The notes beneath the pieces were generated by a model. The model saw only the letters and a list, made by a program, of their open reading frames with translations, searched no databases and was not told where the DNA came from. From Neoalteromonas flava (lineage in GTDB: Bacteria; Pseudomonadota; Gammaproteobacteria; Enterobacterales; Alteromonadaceae), in contig NZ_PEAX01000002.1 in assembly GCF_002807685.1 (NCBI RefSeq), positions 124,001 to 188,000 on the forward strand: a stretch of 64,000 nt of DNA, read 5' to 3'. Numbering within the stretch: the first letter of the stretch is position 1; each line of letters begins with the position of its first letter. Positions 18,313 through 27,604 of the stretch are shown piece after piece. The position numbers and the translations under genes were made by a program.

Positions 18313-19644
18313 TTACTCCTGGGCAGCTAGCAATTGGGCAGCGTTACACAGTGCCTCATAGCGCTGTGCTATATCGTTTGTATCCGCAACATGCATAGAC
18401 TTCGTTTGAACGTGCTGAAACAAATGCTCGCCTTGTTGGAACACAATCGCCTTTTGCTGCTGATTACTGCATTGACGAGCTACGGTGGTCAGGACTTCGA
18501 GCATTGCAATAATCACGCAGGGGTGATCGACACACGCTTGTCGGATTTGGTCACAGGCGCTACGTACAATACCCTCGAAATCAATCACTTTGCGCTGCAC
18601 GCGTACCACATCATCGGTATCTTTCACATTAGTGTGGGGAAATTCACAGTGACTTAACAAGCTCATTGCACTGCCTAAACGGTGTAAACAGGTGATTGCC
18701 GTCTGTGGATCATTGATACCTGGCGAGAGCGCGCGCAGAGCTAGCTCGACCATTTGCATAATCGCAAATTCAGGATCTTGCAACGGGGTTCGGGTGCGAC
18801 CGATCAAAATATTGCGATGTAACTGATGCGCAATGTCACAGCGCACTTCACTGCGGACTGCGCCAATCAGCTCTCCTTTGACCACGTATGCACCAGGCTT
18901 AACATTCAATTCAAGGCCAGCATCAGCTTGCCGCAATGTAGAAACTAACGCTTCGATTTGAATGATCTGGATATAACCATCACGTTCGGCCCTTAATTCT
19001 TGACAATGAGAGCATGCAGCCCAATCAACATCATGAGAAACTTGCACTGTTGGCTGGCTAAGATACGGAAACATATTATGTAGATCACACGCCAAGTTGT
19101 GCCAGCATTGCTCAATAACGTTATCAGCCTGAATTGATGTGGCAACATGGTGGATTAAAAATACCAGGGTAAATACTGAGATAATTGCTAACATTAATGC
19201 TACACCGATGCCGAGGCCCGGAACAAAAGGGGTCTGGTCTCCCGAATTCACAAAACGAATGAGTGCTAAGCAGTAGGCAAACGTCGCCAGAAAGATGCCT
19301 AACGAGAGTTTAGTTTTCTGGTTCTGCATGAACGTGCGCAGTAGACGTGGCCCAAATTGTGATGAAGCCAATGTTAGTGTTACGACAATCATTGAAAAGG
19401 CAATACTAGTAACAGTAATAATCGCACTGGCGATAGTGGCTAAGACGGTACGGGCACCTTCCGGCTCAATCTCATACAAAACGCTTAATAGACCATCAGC
19501 TTGGGTTGGCAAAAGCCTATCTAGCCAGTGAGTCAGTGCGAGTAAAACGAATGCGAGTGACAGACAAATTAGAGGGATAAACCAAAAACTGGTGGAAACA
19601 GCATCAAACCCTTTCGCCAATTTTGGCCGCCAATAACTTAGCAT
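18313..19644 (-). CDS. DUF2254 membrane protein
   Basis: A 443-residue protein of the DUF2254 family, function unknown. Four membrane helices occupy the first 170 residues, including the conserved SIAFSMIVVTLTLASSQFGPRLL segment near residue 80 (a DUF2254 signature), and the rest is a cytosolic domain with a SPGINDPQTAI motif near 305. These proteins often sit near channels and ion-stress genes, as here beside MscS. The start at 19644 has GGAGG upstream. Confidence 0.9.
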   Translation of the reverse strand: MLSYWRPKLAKGFDAVSTSFWFIPLICLSLAFVLLALTHWLDRLLPTQADGLLSVLYEIEPEGARTVLATIASAIITVTSIAFSMIVVTLTLASSQFGPRLLRTFMQNQKTKLSLGIFLATFAYCLALIRFVNSGDQTPFVPGLGIGVALMLAIISVFTLVFLIHHVATSIQADNVIEQCWHNLACDLHNMFPYLSQPTVQVSHDVDWAACSHCQELRAERDGYIQIIQIEALVSTLRQADAGLELNVKPGAYVVKGELIGAVRSEVRCDIAHQLHRNILIGRTRTPLQDPEFAIMQMVELALRALSPGINDPQTAITCLHRLGSAMSLLSHCEFPHTNVKDTDDVVRVQRKVIDFEGIVRSACDQIRQACVDHPCVIIAMLEVLTTVARQCSNQQQKAIVFQQGEHLFQHVQTKSMHVADTNDIAQRYEALCNAAQLLAAQE

Positions 19645-19667
19645 ATATTCCTCCGTGTCTAGCCAAT

Positions 19668-19702
19668 CAGGTTAGTCGCTATTCGTTTGCGACTCCTGAT
19701 GA
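19668..19702. repeat. Inverted repeat between the DUF2945 and DUF2254 genes
   Basis: ATCAGG/CCTGAT outer arms and GTCGC/GCGAC inner arms form an interrupted hairpin between two co-oriented genes. There is no T-run on either strand, so it is not a simple intrinsic terminator; it may be an RNA-processing or stability element. Confidence 0.35.
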
Positions 19703-19731
19703 CTTGGATTTTTGGGATTTAAAGCGAATCC

Positions 19732-19950
19732 CTAGTTTGCTTTGCATATCTCAGACGCTGTTTTCAACACCATCGAACCATCGGTATGTTCGATAAGATA
19801 GGCCGGATAATTCTTGTCTGCATCCCGCGTAACCTCGGTACCGTTGAGCTTTTTAGTGACCCGCTCGGTATACTTGCGGCGAATATATCCTTCGCCGCAA
19901 CCGTTTCCCCAAGGCCATTTCACTTTAGTATTAATTGCATAATGGCACAT
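19732..19950 (-). CDS. DUF2945 (hypervirulence-associated, Tudor-like) small protein
   Basis: A 72-residue soluble protein. The pattern of a short beta barrel (KVKWPWGNGCGEGYI, then YPAYLIEHTDGSMVLKTASE) matches DUF2945/HVA1 proteins, small Tudor-like folds of unknown role often found with stress genes. It is four bases downstream of the hemerythrin gene and clearly co-transcribed. The assignment rests on the motif pattern; no enzyme residue can be named. Confidence 0.8.
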   Translation of the reverse strand: MCHYAINTKVKWPWGNGCGEGYIRRKYTERVTKKLNGTEVTRDADKNYPAYLIEHTDGSMVLKTASEICKAN

Positions 19951-19954
19951 CGGT

Positions 19955-20392
19955 TTAAGCCCTTATTGGCTCCATCTCTGCACGATACTCTTCAGCAAGC
20001 GCTTCTTTCTCTGATTCGTCTAGAACACGACCCGCTTTTTGGAAAAACTCTTGTTCTTCTTCGTTCAAATGGTGCTCGACTTTATCTTTTAGCTGCTTAA
20101 ATGTTTTCAACCACACTGGGCTACTCATATCAGTGTCATCAAGTGCTTCGATTAATTCGTCGATTTCATGATGTTCGGCGATGCCGTGTCGTGATTCTTC
20201 GATCGTTTTGTCGTCATCCATCAAGGGCTTATAGAAATACCGCTCTTCAGCCATCTCATGTTGCTTCAATTCTTTTTTTAACACGTCAAAGTAGTCTTTA
20301 CGTGCTTCCGTTGCGCCGCTAGTTTGGACTAAGATTTTCATCAATAAGCGCTGACGTTCATGATCCTGGCGAATAGCTTCAAAAATTTGCAT
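19955..20392 (-). CDS. Hemerythrin HHE-domain protein
   Basis: A 145-residue four-helix protein with the hemerythrin iron ligand pattern: His 11 (QDHERQR), HEMAEE near 45, EHHEI near 74 and HHLNEEEQ near 103. Such proteins bind a di-iron centre and are linked to oxygen, nitric oxide or oxidative-stress handling; the exact ligand here cannot be read. A GGAGG lies upstream of the ATG at 20392. It leads a small stress group with DUF2945 and DUF2254. Confidence 0.92.
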   Translation of the reverse strand: MQIFEAIRQDHERQRLLMKILVQTSGATEARKDYFDVLKKELKQHEMAEERYFYKPLMDDDKTIEESRHGIAEHHEIDELIEALDDTDMSSPVWLKTFKQLKDKVEHHLNEEEQEFFQKAGRVLDESEKEALAEEYRAEMEPIRA

Positions 20393-20548
20393 AAGTACCT
20401 CCTAGTTCAAAGATACTTCTTACTAAGCCATATTCGTGCCAGCCAAAAAACAAACGTATACCATTGATTTTTATGTGATTATTTCCACTCTAAAAATCAC
20501 GAATCAAACACAACATGTAGTTTTTACAGGCTTTACAGAGTATTTTGC

Positions 20549-21898
20549 TCAGTAGCCCTGTGCAACAATTGCATCGGCGAGACGACGAAATCCAGCCACA
20601 TTTGCACCGCGCACATAATCGATTGTCTTGTCGTTTAGGCTTGAAGGCATGCCATCACTCATGCACTGCTTATGAATATGCATCATCACCTCTTTGAGCT
20701 TGCCCTCCAATTGGCTAAAAGGTAATTGATGAAACTGCGCATTTTGCCCCATTTCAAACCCCGACATAGCAACGCCACCAGCATTAGAGGCTTTACCTGG
20801 CGCGTACAAAACCTGTGAGCTGCGTACAAGCTCCTCAGCATCTGCAGTTAATGGCATATTTGCCCCTTCAACCAAATACCTGAGTCCATTGTCAATGAGT
20901 TGCTCGATGTCTTGCTTGTTGACTTCATTTTGAGTAGCACAGGGCAACGCCACATCGCATTCAAATTGCCATGGCTTCTGCTTTTCTATCCACTTACCTA
21001 CCCCCGAACTAGCTATTTGCTCAAGTGGGTTTTCACCTGCGCTGTTATCTAGCAGTGTCTGAATATTGCTAGCATTCAAGCCTTGTGCCACAAATAACGT
21101 CCCCTTACTGTTCGATAAGGTCCTAACGCACGCCCCACTGGCTATGGCTTTTTGCGCAGCAAACAATGCGACGTTGCCCGCCCCAGACACATTCACCTTC
21201 ATATTCGCGAGCTTCTGATCTTGTTCTGCCAACATGCACTCGAGAAAAAACACCACACCATATCCGGTCGCCTCCAGACGAACATGGCTGCCACCAAAGG
21301 CCAAATCTTTGCCTGTGATAGTGCCAACAAATTCATTAGATAGGCGTCGATATTGGCCAAACAAGTACCCGATCTCACGTTGCCCCACGTTAATATCACC
21401 AGCGGGGACGTCAGTTTGGGGCCCAACGTGGCGATAAAGTTCGCTCATGAAAGCTTTACAAAAACGCATAATTTCCGCATCACTTCGCCCCTTAGGATTA
21501 AAATCACTCCCCCCCTTGGCGCCACCAAGCGATAAACCTGTCAGAGCATTCTTAAAACACTGCTCAAACGCCAAAAATTTCAAAATTGACTCATTCACTG
21601 AAGGGTGAAAGCGAAGTCCACCTTTATAGGGGCCCAATACATTGGATTGTTGCACGCGCCAGCCACGATTTATTTGTACGTTACCATTGTCATCCTCCCA
21701 AATGACTTTAAACGCGATAAGCCGGTCAGGCACCGCAAGTTGATATAATACGCGATGCGCCTTGTATTCCTCGTGAGCGTTAACAATTGGCACAACATCA
21801 GTCGCTATATCCGTGACTGCTTGGATAAACTCTGGTTGATGTGGGTTATGTTGCTCAGTATGCTCGATAAATGCATCAAAGTAAGACTGCTGTGCCAT
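20549..21898 (-). CDS. gdhA: NADP-specific glutamate dehydrogenase
   Basis: Makes glutamate from 2-oxoglutarate and ammonia. The 449-residue length and the motifs YKGGLRFHPSVN (near 90), LSLGGAKGGSDFNPKGRSD (near 123, with the catalytic Lys) and PAGDINVGQREIGYLFG (near 165) identify the hexameric NADP-type enzyme. It starts two bases after the phosphatase-kinase fusion gene, with AAGGAA before the ATG, so the two are translated together, an unusual pairing. Nothing in the catalytic core is missing. Confidence 0.97.
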   Translation of the reverse strand: MAQQSYFDAFIEHTEQHNPHQPEFIQAVTDIATDVVPIVNAHEEYKAHRVLYQLAVPDRLIAFKVIWEDDNGNVQINRGWRVQQSNVLGPYKGGLRFHPSVNESILKFLAFEQCFKNALTGLSLGGAKGGSDFNPKGRSDAEIMRFCKAFMSELYRHVGPQTDVPAGDINVGQREIGYLFGQYRRLSNEFVGTITGKDLAFGGSHVRLEATGYGVVFFLECMLAEQDQKLANMKVNVSGAGNVALFAAQKAIASGACVRTLSNSKGTLFVAQGLNASNIQTLLDNSAGENPLEQIASSGVGKWIEKQKPWQFECDVALPCATQNEVNKQDIEQLIDNGLRYLVEGANMPLTADAEELVRSSQVLYAPGKASNAGGVAMSGFEMGQNAQFHQLPFSQLEGKLKEVMMHIHKQCMSDGMPSSLNDKTIDYVRGANVAGFRRLADAIVAQGY

Positions 21899-21900
21899 GT

Positions 21901-23550
21901 TTATTCCTTATTTTTTGATGTAGATGCGGCGCGCGTTGAGTCGCAGATTATGCTGAGTGAGTGTGGTTCACACTCTATTACTAAACGGTTATCCTGATAA
22001 ACCTCGCCATCAAGCACGTAATCAATCGGTTGTTCAGCCTCAATCAAAACTTTTTTACTTTGATGAAATTCAATTGCATCACTAAATTGCCCATCGAGTA
22101 AGCCACTCACCGTTAGTTTCATTAGGGAATCTAAATCTGCGGTCAGCGTTGACGGATGTTTAAACCAGTTCACATCAAGTACCCCATCAACCACATTCGG
22201 GTTACCGCCGCCCTGTGCTAAAACTGTTGACGGTGGCGCTGCGTTGGCAATGATAAGGCTTTTGGAGAGGATCTTTCGTGGCGCACCATCGTCCAGCGCT
22301 ATCGAGAGTGCGATGGGAGTTGCGTCTAGCATCGCACTTGCGAAATATTGTAAATATGCGCCTTGCCCTTTTTCGTCTTTTTCTGCTCGATCGGCTTGCT
22401 TGATCATGCTCGCTTCGACACCGATACCGCACACTAATAAAAAGCGACGCTGATTACATTTTCCAGTATCAATACGCTGGGTTTTACCATCCAAAATAGC
22501 CTCACACGCGCGAGCCACCGGTGCCACCTTACTCGACGAACCCAGCAGCACCATACTCAGTGCGTTTGCCGTACCAAGCGGAATTATGCCCATCGTTTGT
22601 TTGCTTCCCGCCAGCACATCTGCCACCTCGGCTAGCGTACCGTCGCCACCACAAGCAATAATCAGGTCAAAATTTTTAGCTAGCGCCGTCTCAGCTAATT
22701 GTTTCGCCGAGCAATCTTCACGCGTTTCATAGACCGTTAATTCATACTGCTCTGACAATCGATCCTTTATTTCGTCCTGTGCTTCTGGCCACTTACCACC
22801 GCCGGAGACTGGGTTAGCGATAATTGCAGCCTGCTGAGTCAGCTTCAGCCGACCAGCGCGCCGGACTTTTTCCAATGCCTTTTTTTGATTTTTATTTAGT
22901 CGCGCCGTACTGCGGGTTGACTGGATCTGCTGCATCGCGTCTTCCAATGTCAAAGCAGGATCTTGGCTTAGCATATAGGCCGCCGTAACAAATACGGAGC
23001 GCCCTCGTCCCAAGGCGCAGTGCACAACAACCTTCCCTTTGGTTTTGACTTCAGTATTGATCCAGTTGATCGCCTGTAATAATTGATCATCGTTAGGTGC
23101 GAGGTGGTCTAAAACCGGAATGTTTAAGTACCTTAGCTTCGCGTTCTCAGAGCTCCAGTCCAAACCATCAAATTCGGCAGTTACATCTAGAATGGCAGTA
23201 ATTCCCTCATTTTTTAAGGTACCAATATCAGAAGGAAACAAGCGACAGGCAAGATAGACGTTATCGGTGATCTGCTGCAACGCCGGTACTTTGTCGCGCT
23301 TTCTTGCGACACTGTTGTATAAATTTGCACCCAATAAAAAGGGATAAAAAAGCCATCTTGTAACTAACGGAATTTGCCCATTTTCGCGCTTTCTGAAAAT
23401 ACTGGGGATGGCGAAAATATAGGCGAACGTAACGACACTTAGCGATACACCGCACCACAATAAAGGCACGGCAACGTAAAGGTTGTCCACTCGGTACGCT
23501 GCCCATAAAAAGACCGCACTGAGCAGCGCATAGTATTTGATCATTTTCAT
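21901..23550 (-). CDS. Dual-specificity phosphatase fused to diacylglycerol/lipid kinase
   Basis: A 549-residue two-domain protein. After two N-terminal membrane helices (about 5-50) comes a protein phosphatase domain with the HC-X5-R loop HCALGRGRSVF near residue 176, then a YegS/DagK-type lipid kinase with NPVSGGGKWP near 248 and the nucleotide motif CGGDGTLAEVADVL near 302. Both active sites look intact. Membrane anchoring suggests action on phospholipids or lipid-bound proteins. It precedes gdhA by two bases. Annotators often split it into two names, but the frame is continuous. Confidence 0.9.
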   Translation of the reverse strand: MKMIKYYALLSAVFLWAAYRVDNLYVAVPLLWCGVSLSVVTFAYIFAIPSIFRKRENGQIPLVTRWLFYPFLLGANLYNSVARKRDKVPALQQITDNVYLACRLFPSDIGTLKNEGITAILDVTAEFDGLDWSSENAKLRYLNIPVLDHLAPNDDQLLQAINWINTEVKTKGKVVVHCALGRGRSVFVTAAYMLSQDPALTLEDAMQQIQSTRSTARLNKNQKKALEKVRRAGRLKLTQQAAIIANPVSGGGKWPEAQDEIKDRLSEQYELTVYETREDCSAKQLAETALAKNFDLIIACGGDGTLAEVADVLAGSKQTMGIIPLGTANALSMVLLGSSSKVAPVARACEAILDGKTQRIDTGKCNQRRFLLVCGIGVEASMIKQADRAEKDEKGQGAYLQYFASAMLDATPIALSIALDDGAPRKILSKSLIIANAAPPSTVLAQGGGNPNVVDGVLDVNWFKHPSTLTADLDSLMKLTVSGLLDGQFSDAIEFHQSKKVLIEAEQPIDYVLDGEVYQDNRLVIECEPHSLSIICDSTRAASTSKNKE

Positions 23551-23661
23551 ATTGTGCCTTGACTCCGGTTATGCTCGCTAAAATTGGTGACTGAGCAATC
23601 CATCGGCGAACTCTTAACGTAACGAATGACTCCATAGATATACGAGAATAAAGTTATAAAC

Positions 23662-24186
23662 GTGCAGATAAATCGCCACACGGGAAAATTATTAATCAAT
23701 GCCATCGGCTTCCAAGCCCTCTGGTTTTTGTGCGTACTCGGACAAGACTCGCTTATTTTGATACCCCTCGGAATACTGATTACACACATCAGTTTGAGTA
23801 CAAACCGTAAACAGGAACTACTCATGATTGGCACTACCCTGCTCGTCGGGTCGATCTGTGATTCACTTTTGACGTATTGGGGAGTATTCAATTTTGCTAA
23901 AGATAACCTCATGTTAGGCATTATCCCTCTGTGGTTGGTAATACTGTGGGCAGGTTTTGGAGCTACCCTCAAGCACAGCTTAAATTACCTTTTTAAACAT
24001 CTGCACCTGTTTCCACTGTTTTGTGCTGCCATTGCTCCGTTGAGCTATATAGCTGGAGAGCGGCTGGGAGCAGTATCGTTGCCGCTCCCTACGCTTCAAA
24101 GTTATGCAATACTCGCTGCTGCATGGGGCGTTGTCGCTCTGATTCTGCAATGGTTTGACCGACATCTTCCAGTACTAAATGATTGA
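23662..24186 (+). CDS. DUF2878 membrane protein
   Basis: A 174-residue integral membrane protein of the DUF2878 family with about five helices. The conserved part includes NAIGFQALWFLCVLG near residue 13, GSICDSLLTYWGVF near 63 and PLWLVILWAGFGATL near 88, and the family's loss of long loops is evident. The function is unknown. Its last 12 bases overlap the converging YflT-like gene. It is alone on this strand, flanked by two minus-strand operons. Confidence 0.88.
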   Translation: MQINRHTGKLLINAIGFQALWFLCVLGQDSLILIPLGILITHISLSTNRKQELLMIGTTLLVGSICDSLLTYWGVFNFAKDNLMLGIIPLWLVILWAGFGATLKHSLNYLFKHLHLFPLFCAAIAPLSYIAGERLGAVSLPLPTLQSYAILAAAWGVVALILQWFDRHLPVLND

Positions 24187-24693
24187 GCGGGGTCCGCTAT
24201 CTTTGATCACCGATACGACGTGTGCGCGGTCCACTTTATCAGTCAGGTGAACCACCACTGACCATTGCTTTTTACTGGCTGCGGCACGCAATTGTTCATT
24301 CATAACATCGTGATTGGGGCGCAAAGAAAATAATGCAGATACGAAAAGTCCAATAAACAGGCCTGGACTGATTAAGGCGATAAAAGTAAAGAGCGGGTTT
24401 TGCTGAGTAAAGGCAGGGCCATAGGCGATTAATAGCAGTGCTACCAACATTCCCATCAGTAGACCAGCCGAGCCCCACATTAGATGTTGCGCCAGCATAT
24501 TCTGACCAATTGGTTTACTCTTACCTTCTACCTTACGACTAAATTGTTGATCATTAGGCGCGACAACGTGAACCTGCTCGCCGTCCAAGGCGGTGTTGTT
24601 AGTCACTTGGCGAGCCGCTGATTTCGCCTGGCTTCGTTCCGAAAATATGGCACCGACGCGCGGGTCCACAGAATGCATATTGATTGTAGACAT
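24175..24693 (-). CDS. YflT/GSP17M-like membrane protein
   Basis: A 172-residue protein with a soluble N-terminal half (HVVAPND near 43, a glycine-free alpha/beta pattern), two membrane helices at about 73-92 and 100-122, and a short C-terminal alpha/beta part with HVVSVIKDSGP. The layout resembles general-stress proteins of the YflT/GSP17M kind, in which a small domain flanks two helices; this is a resemblance, not a firm family call. It ends inside the converging DUF2878 gene. Confidence 0.65.
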   Translation of the reverse strand: MSTINMHSVDPRVGAIFSERSQAKSAARQVTNNTALDGEQVHVVAPNDQQFSRKVEGKSKPIGQNMLAQHLMWGSAGLLMGMLVALLLIAYGPAFTQQNPLFTFIALISPGLFIGLFVSALFSLRPNHDVMNEQLRAAASKKQWSVVVHLTDKVDRAHVVSVIKDSGPRSII

Positions 24694-25054
24694 AATGAAT
24701 ACCTCTTATTTGCTCACTTTCAAAACTGCAAGAGGCATACCGACTTTAGCTCTGGGCCCTACCCCTAGAATAAGTAACAAACTATTGATTTTATTGAGCT
24801 TATGAAATGGTGGGTCACTAACTAAATCTTCCTTAGCGGATCGCTATTGCAGAAATTACAGGCTACTCTGAGTTTTTTACTGACACCAATCAATGCGTAT
24901 TACCCGAATAACAGGTGCTCAGTAAACCTAAACCCTGTGTTGTTTGAACAATAAACTATAGGCTTGTACTACTTGCAAAAAGAAAACCCCACATTGGCTA
25001 TTCCAATAATGGGGTCTGGTCATGGGTTGATGTGCTTGGGCACGCATGTTTATG
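24694..25054. other. Intergenic stretch, no gene seen
   Basis: Between the YflT-like gene and the small lipoprotein gene. The only clear element is the minus-strand terminator at 24977-25015. The remainder, including the presumed promoter of the YflT-like gene with a GGGGTAGGGCCC-like run near 24750-24770 on the minus strand, shows no coding frame and no repeat that I could confirm. Confidence 0.5.
24977..25015 (-). terminator. Terminator of the small lipoprotein gene
   Basis: On the minus strand ACCCCA, ATTGG, CCAAT and TGGGGT form an 11-pair interrupted stem at 24986-25015, followed by TTTTCTTTTT. It ends the transcript of the lipoprotein gene 40 bases after its stop. Confidence 0.85.
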
Positions 25055-25246
25055 TTAGCAGTCCGTGTCTTCTGCCTTCACGCCTTCTTTAACATTTTCA
25101 CAAGCATCTTCCACAGCATTCCCTGCGTCAGTGATCACTTCATCAATTTTCTCACCCGTTTCTTCAGCCGTATCGTCTCCACAGGCGCTTAAAAAAAATG
25201 TGAATGTAGCAACGGTAGCGATCTTAAATAGTGTTTTAGTTTTCAT
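25055..25246 (-). CDS. Small acidic lipoprotein
   Basis: A 63-residue lipoprotein. The signal sequence (TLFKIATVATFTFFLSAC) ends in lipobox LSAC near residue 22, and the mature 42 residues are acidic with three more Cys-region features (DACENV and a C-terminal TDC). It resembles the short entericidin-type lipoprotein at 16758 only in size and acidic composition. It follows the DUF1328 gene by 58 bases and probably shares its transcript. The function is unknown. Confidence 0.8.
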   Translation of the reverse strand: MKTKTLFKIATVATFTFFLSACGDDTAEETGEKIDEVITDAGNAVEDACENVKEGVKAEDTDC

Positions 25247-25304
25247 GTAATGTTCCTTTCAACTCTGTTAATTAAAAATGTTAATGGATTAAATGACGAC
25301 TCAG

Positions 25305-25481
25305 CTACGCTGTGGGCGGTTTCCCCTTGATAGCGCGAACGAAAAGCGAAAGCACTAGCAAAAAGATAAATAAATAAAACAGGAACTGTGCGATGCCTGT
25401 CGCTGCACCTGCGATCCCACCAAAACCAAAAATGGCTGCAATGATTGCAATGACAAAAAAAGCAATTGCCCAACCTAACAT
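25305..25481 (-). CDS. DUF1328 (YtjA-like) small membrane protein
   Basis: A 58-residue hydrophobic protein: [20 protein letters not shown] opens a first helix, a [12 protein letters not shown] turn follows, then a second helix and a basic tail KGKPP. This is the DUF1328/YtjA pattern. GGGAGAAC lies just before the ATG at 25481. A longer overlapping frame rich in Cys and His is a shadow. Such genes are often induced by envelope or osmotic stress, which fits its neighbours; the role itself is not known. Confidence 0.9.
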   Translation of the reverse strand: MLGWAIAFFVIAIIAAIFGFGGIAGAATGIAQFLFYLFIFLLVLSLFVRAIKGKPPTA

Positions 25482-25654
25482 GATGTTCTCCCTTTGCGAT
25501 TTAGAATGACAATTAATCGTGCTTGTAATATGCCAAAATTTAAGTTGTTGTTAATTAGGGATTTATTTTAATTCAAAGGAAGCGTAAGCGCTGCGTCAAA
25601 TAAAACTTACGCACGGGTGTGAACTTATTACAAAACGTTGGTCTGGGCTTTAGG

Positions 25655-27595
25655 TTAACCAAAAGATTCCAATAAAGCCGCTAAATCTAATTTGCTTACC
25701 GGCTTTAACAAAGCAGCATGCAGACCAGCCGTTGACTTTTCTTCAGCTGAGATTTCATACCCACTGATGAGTACGGTAAGTATCGACTCACGTTGTTTTG
25801 ACAACTCAGTCGCAAACGCTAAACCATCGCCATCGGGTAGTTGACGATCAATCAAACACGCGTTATAGGTCTGATTTTGCCGCAGTTTTTGGTGCGCTTC
25901 GCTGATGCTAGCAGCAACATCAACCTGCGCTCCCATAGAATGCAACAAGATAGACATTAAGGCGGCAGCATCTTCATCATCCTCCAACAGCAAAATGTGC
26001 AGTGCAGATGAGTAAGTCGTCGGTAGACTTGGCAGAAATTCAACAAGCGTCTGAGCCATTGCGTTTGCGTCGATGGGTTTAGATACTACTGCACTAAATC
26101 CCTGTGCTAATAGCTCATCAGCGAGACTTTTGTGATTCGCTGCTGTTAACGCGATAACTGGACGCCTATCGTGTGCTGCACGGATCTCTCGAGTTGCCTC
26201 AATGCCATCCATCACAGGCATGTGAATGTCCATCATTACAGCATCTATAGGATCAGCCTCTTGCGTATTTTGCAGTGCGTGCAAAGCTGCAACCCCATTC
26301 TCAGCAAAACTGACTTTGGCCCCCATTTTTTGCAGTAAATGACCCGTTAGTCTGCGAATTTCAGGCATATCATCTACGACCAAGATGTGCCCCTCGATGT
26401 TTTGATAATTGGCTTGGGTCAGGGTTTGTTCGCTGCTTTTTAAAGCGAAATCAGTTACGCTGGTTCCATCAGGTAAATGAATAGGAACCATGAACGTAAA
26501 GGTACTCCCCTGCTCAACCTCAGAGTGCACTACAATATCTCCACCAAATCGGTGAACTATTTCCTGACAAATAGCCAGACCCAATCCTGCGCCTCCGCGC
26601 TCAGCCCTGATCACGTCATCAATCTGTTCAAAAGGCTTAAATATATTTGCCAGTTCTGATTGAACCATACCCACGCCGGTGTCGATGACGCTAAAAGCCA
26701 GTTGCGCATCCGCCTCTCGTTTATTGCAATCACGAAATTCTATCGACAGACGAATGCTTCCTTTATCGGTATATTTGATTGCGTTACTGATGAGGTTTAT
26801 CAGTACCTGCCGCAATCTTACCTCATCAATCTCGATCTCCTGCGGAATCTTGCTGCTCGATTCGAAGATTAGTTGTAAGCCTTTATCATGCGCGGCGATC
26901 CGCATGAGGGAATAAAGATCTGTGAGAAAGCCATTAAAATTGATCTTACTCGGATTTAACTCAAACTTATTGGCGATAATCTTGGACATATCCAACAAAT
27001 CATTAAGTAAACTCAGCAGGTGCTTCCCATTGTTTTTAATTACTTGCAGTTCATCTTTGACCGCAACCCCTCGTTCCTCGCTCAATAGAATATCCGTATA
27101 TCCGAGAATAGACGTAAGTGGCGTCCGGAGTTCGTGCCCTAGATGGGCAAGAAAACGGTCTTTTGCCCGATTTTCAAGTTCTATCTTGGTGCGCTGCAAA
27201 CGCGCATTTTCAACCTCTTTTCGCGCCAACGCATAGCGTAGAGCGCGTAAAAATCGATTAGAACCAATTTCTTGCTTGGCAAGATAATCGGTTGCTCCAG
27301 CCAACATCACATTCTCATCAATGCTAGGATCGGTTTGCCCTGATAGTACGACCACAGGTAAGTCAATATTGCGCTGTTGAAAATACGCTAAAACATCAAG
27401 CGCAGTCTCTCCCCCAAGCAGATAATCGCACAGGCATAAATCGAATACTTCAGCGTGCAGAAAATGACGCATTGATGCTGCGCTGTCAGCCCAAACGACA
27501 TCAAAGGTCAAGCGCTCAACGTCGCGCAAATAATCTTGCGTTAGCAGATAATCATCTTCATCATCTTCAACTAACAGAATGCGAATAGCAGCCAA
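25655..27595 (-). CDS. Hybrid histidine kinase: REC-HisKA-HATPase-REC-REC
   Basis: A 646-residue soluble phosphorelay protein with five modules. REC1 has phospho-acceptor Asp 57 (CLCDYLLGG). HisKA has His 154 in FLAHLGHELRTPL. The HATPase has NLISNAIKYTD near 270 and GGAGLGLAICQE near 343. REC2 has DAVMMDIHMPVMDG near 455, and REC3 has CLIDRQLPDGDG near 580. It has no membrane helix or sensor domain, so input probably comes through REC1. It is the last gene of a five-gene operon and starts nine bases after the small response regulator. Confidence 0.93.
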   Translation of the reverse strand: MAAIRILLVEDDEDDYLLTQDYLRDVERLTFDVVWADSAASMRHFLHAEVFDLCLCDYLLGGETALDVLAYFQQRNIDLPVVVLSGQTDPSIDENVMLAGATDYLAKQEIGSNRFLRALRYALARKEVENARLQRTKIELENRAKDRFLAHLGHELRTPLTSILGYTDILLSEERGVAVKDELQVIKNNGKHLLSLLNDLLDMSKIIANKFELNPSKINFNGFLTDLYSLMRIAAHDKGLQLIFESSSKIPQEIEIDEVRLRQVLINLISNAIKYTDKGSIRLSIEFRDCNKREADAQLAFSVIDTGVGMVQSELANIFKPFEQIDDVIRAERGGAGLGLAICQEIVHRFGGDIVVHSEVEQGSTFTFMVPIHLPDGTSVTDFALKSSEQTLTQANYQNIEGHILVVDDMPEIRRLTGHLLQKMGAKVSFAENGVAALHALQNTQEADPIDAVMMDIHMPVMDGIEATREIRAAHDRRPVIALTAANHKSLADELLAQGFSAVVSKPIDANAMAQTLVEFLPSLPTTYSSALHILLLEDDEDAAALMSILLHSMGAQVDVAASISEAHQKLRQNQTYNACLIDRQLPDGDGLAFATELSKQRESILTVLISGYEISAEEKSTAGLHAALLKPVSKLDLAALLESFG

Positions 27596-27604
27596 TTATT
27601 TTTC

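Noticed and set aside
25243-25473. Cys/His-rich minus-strand frame over the DUF1328 gene
   Set aside because: The same bases in another frame give a textbook DUF1328 protein with a good ribosome site, so this is a shadow.
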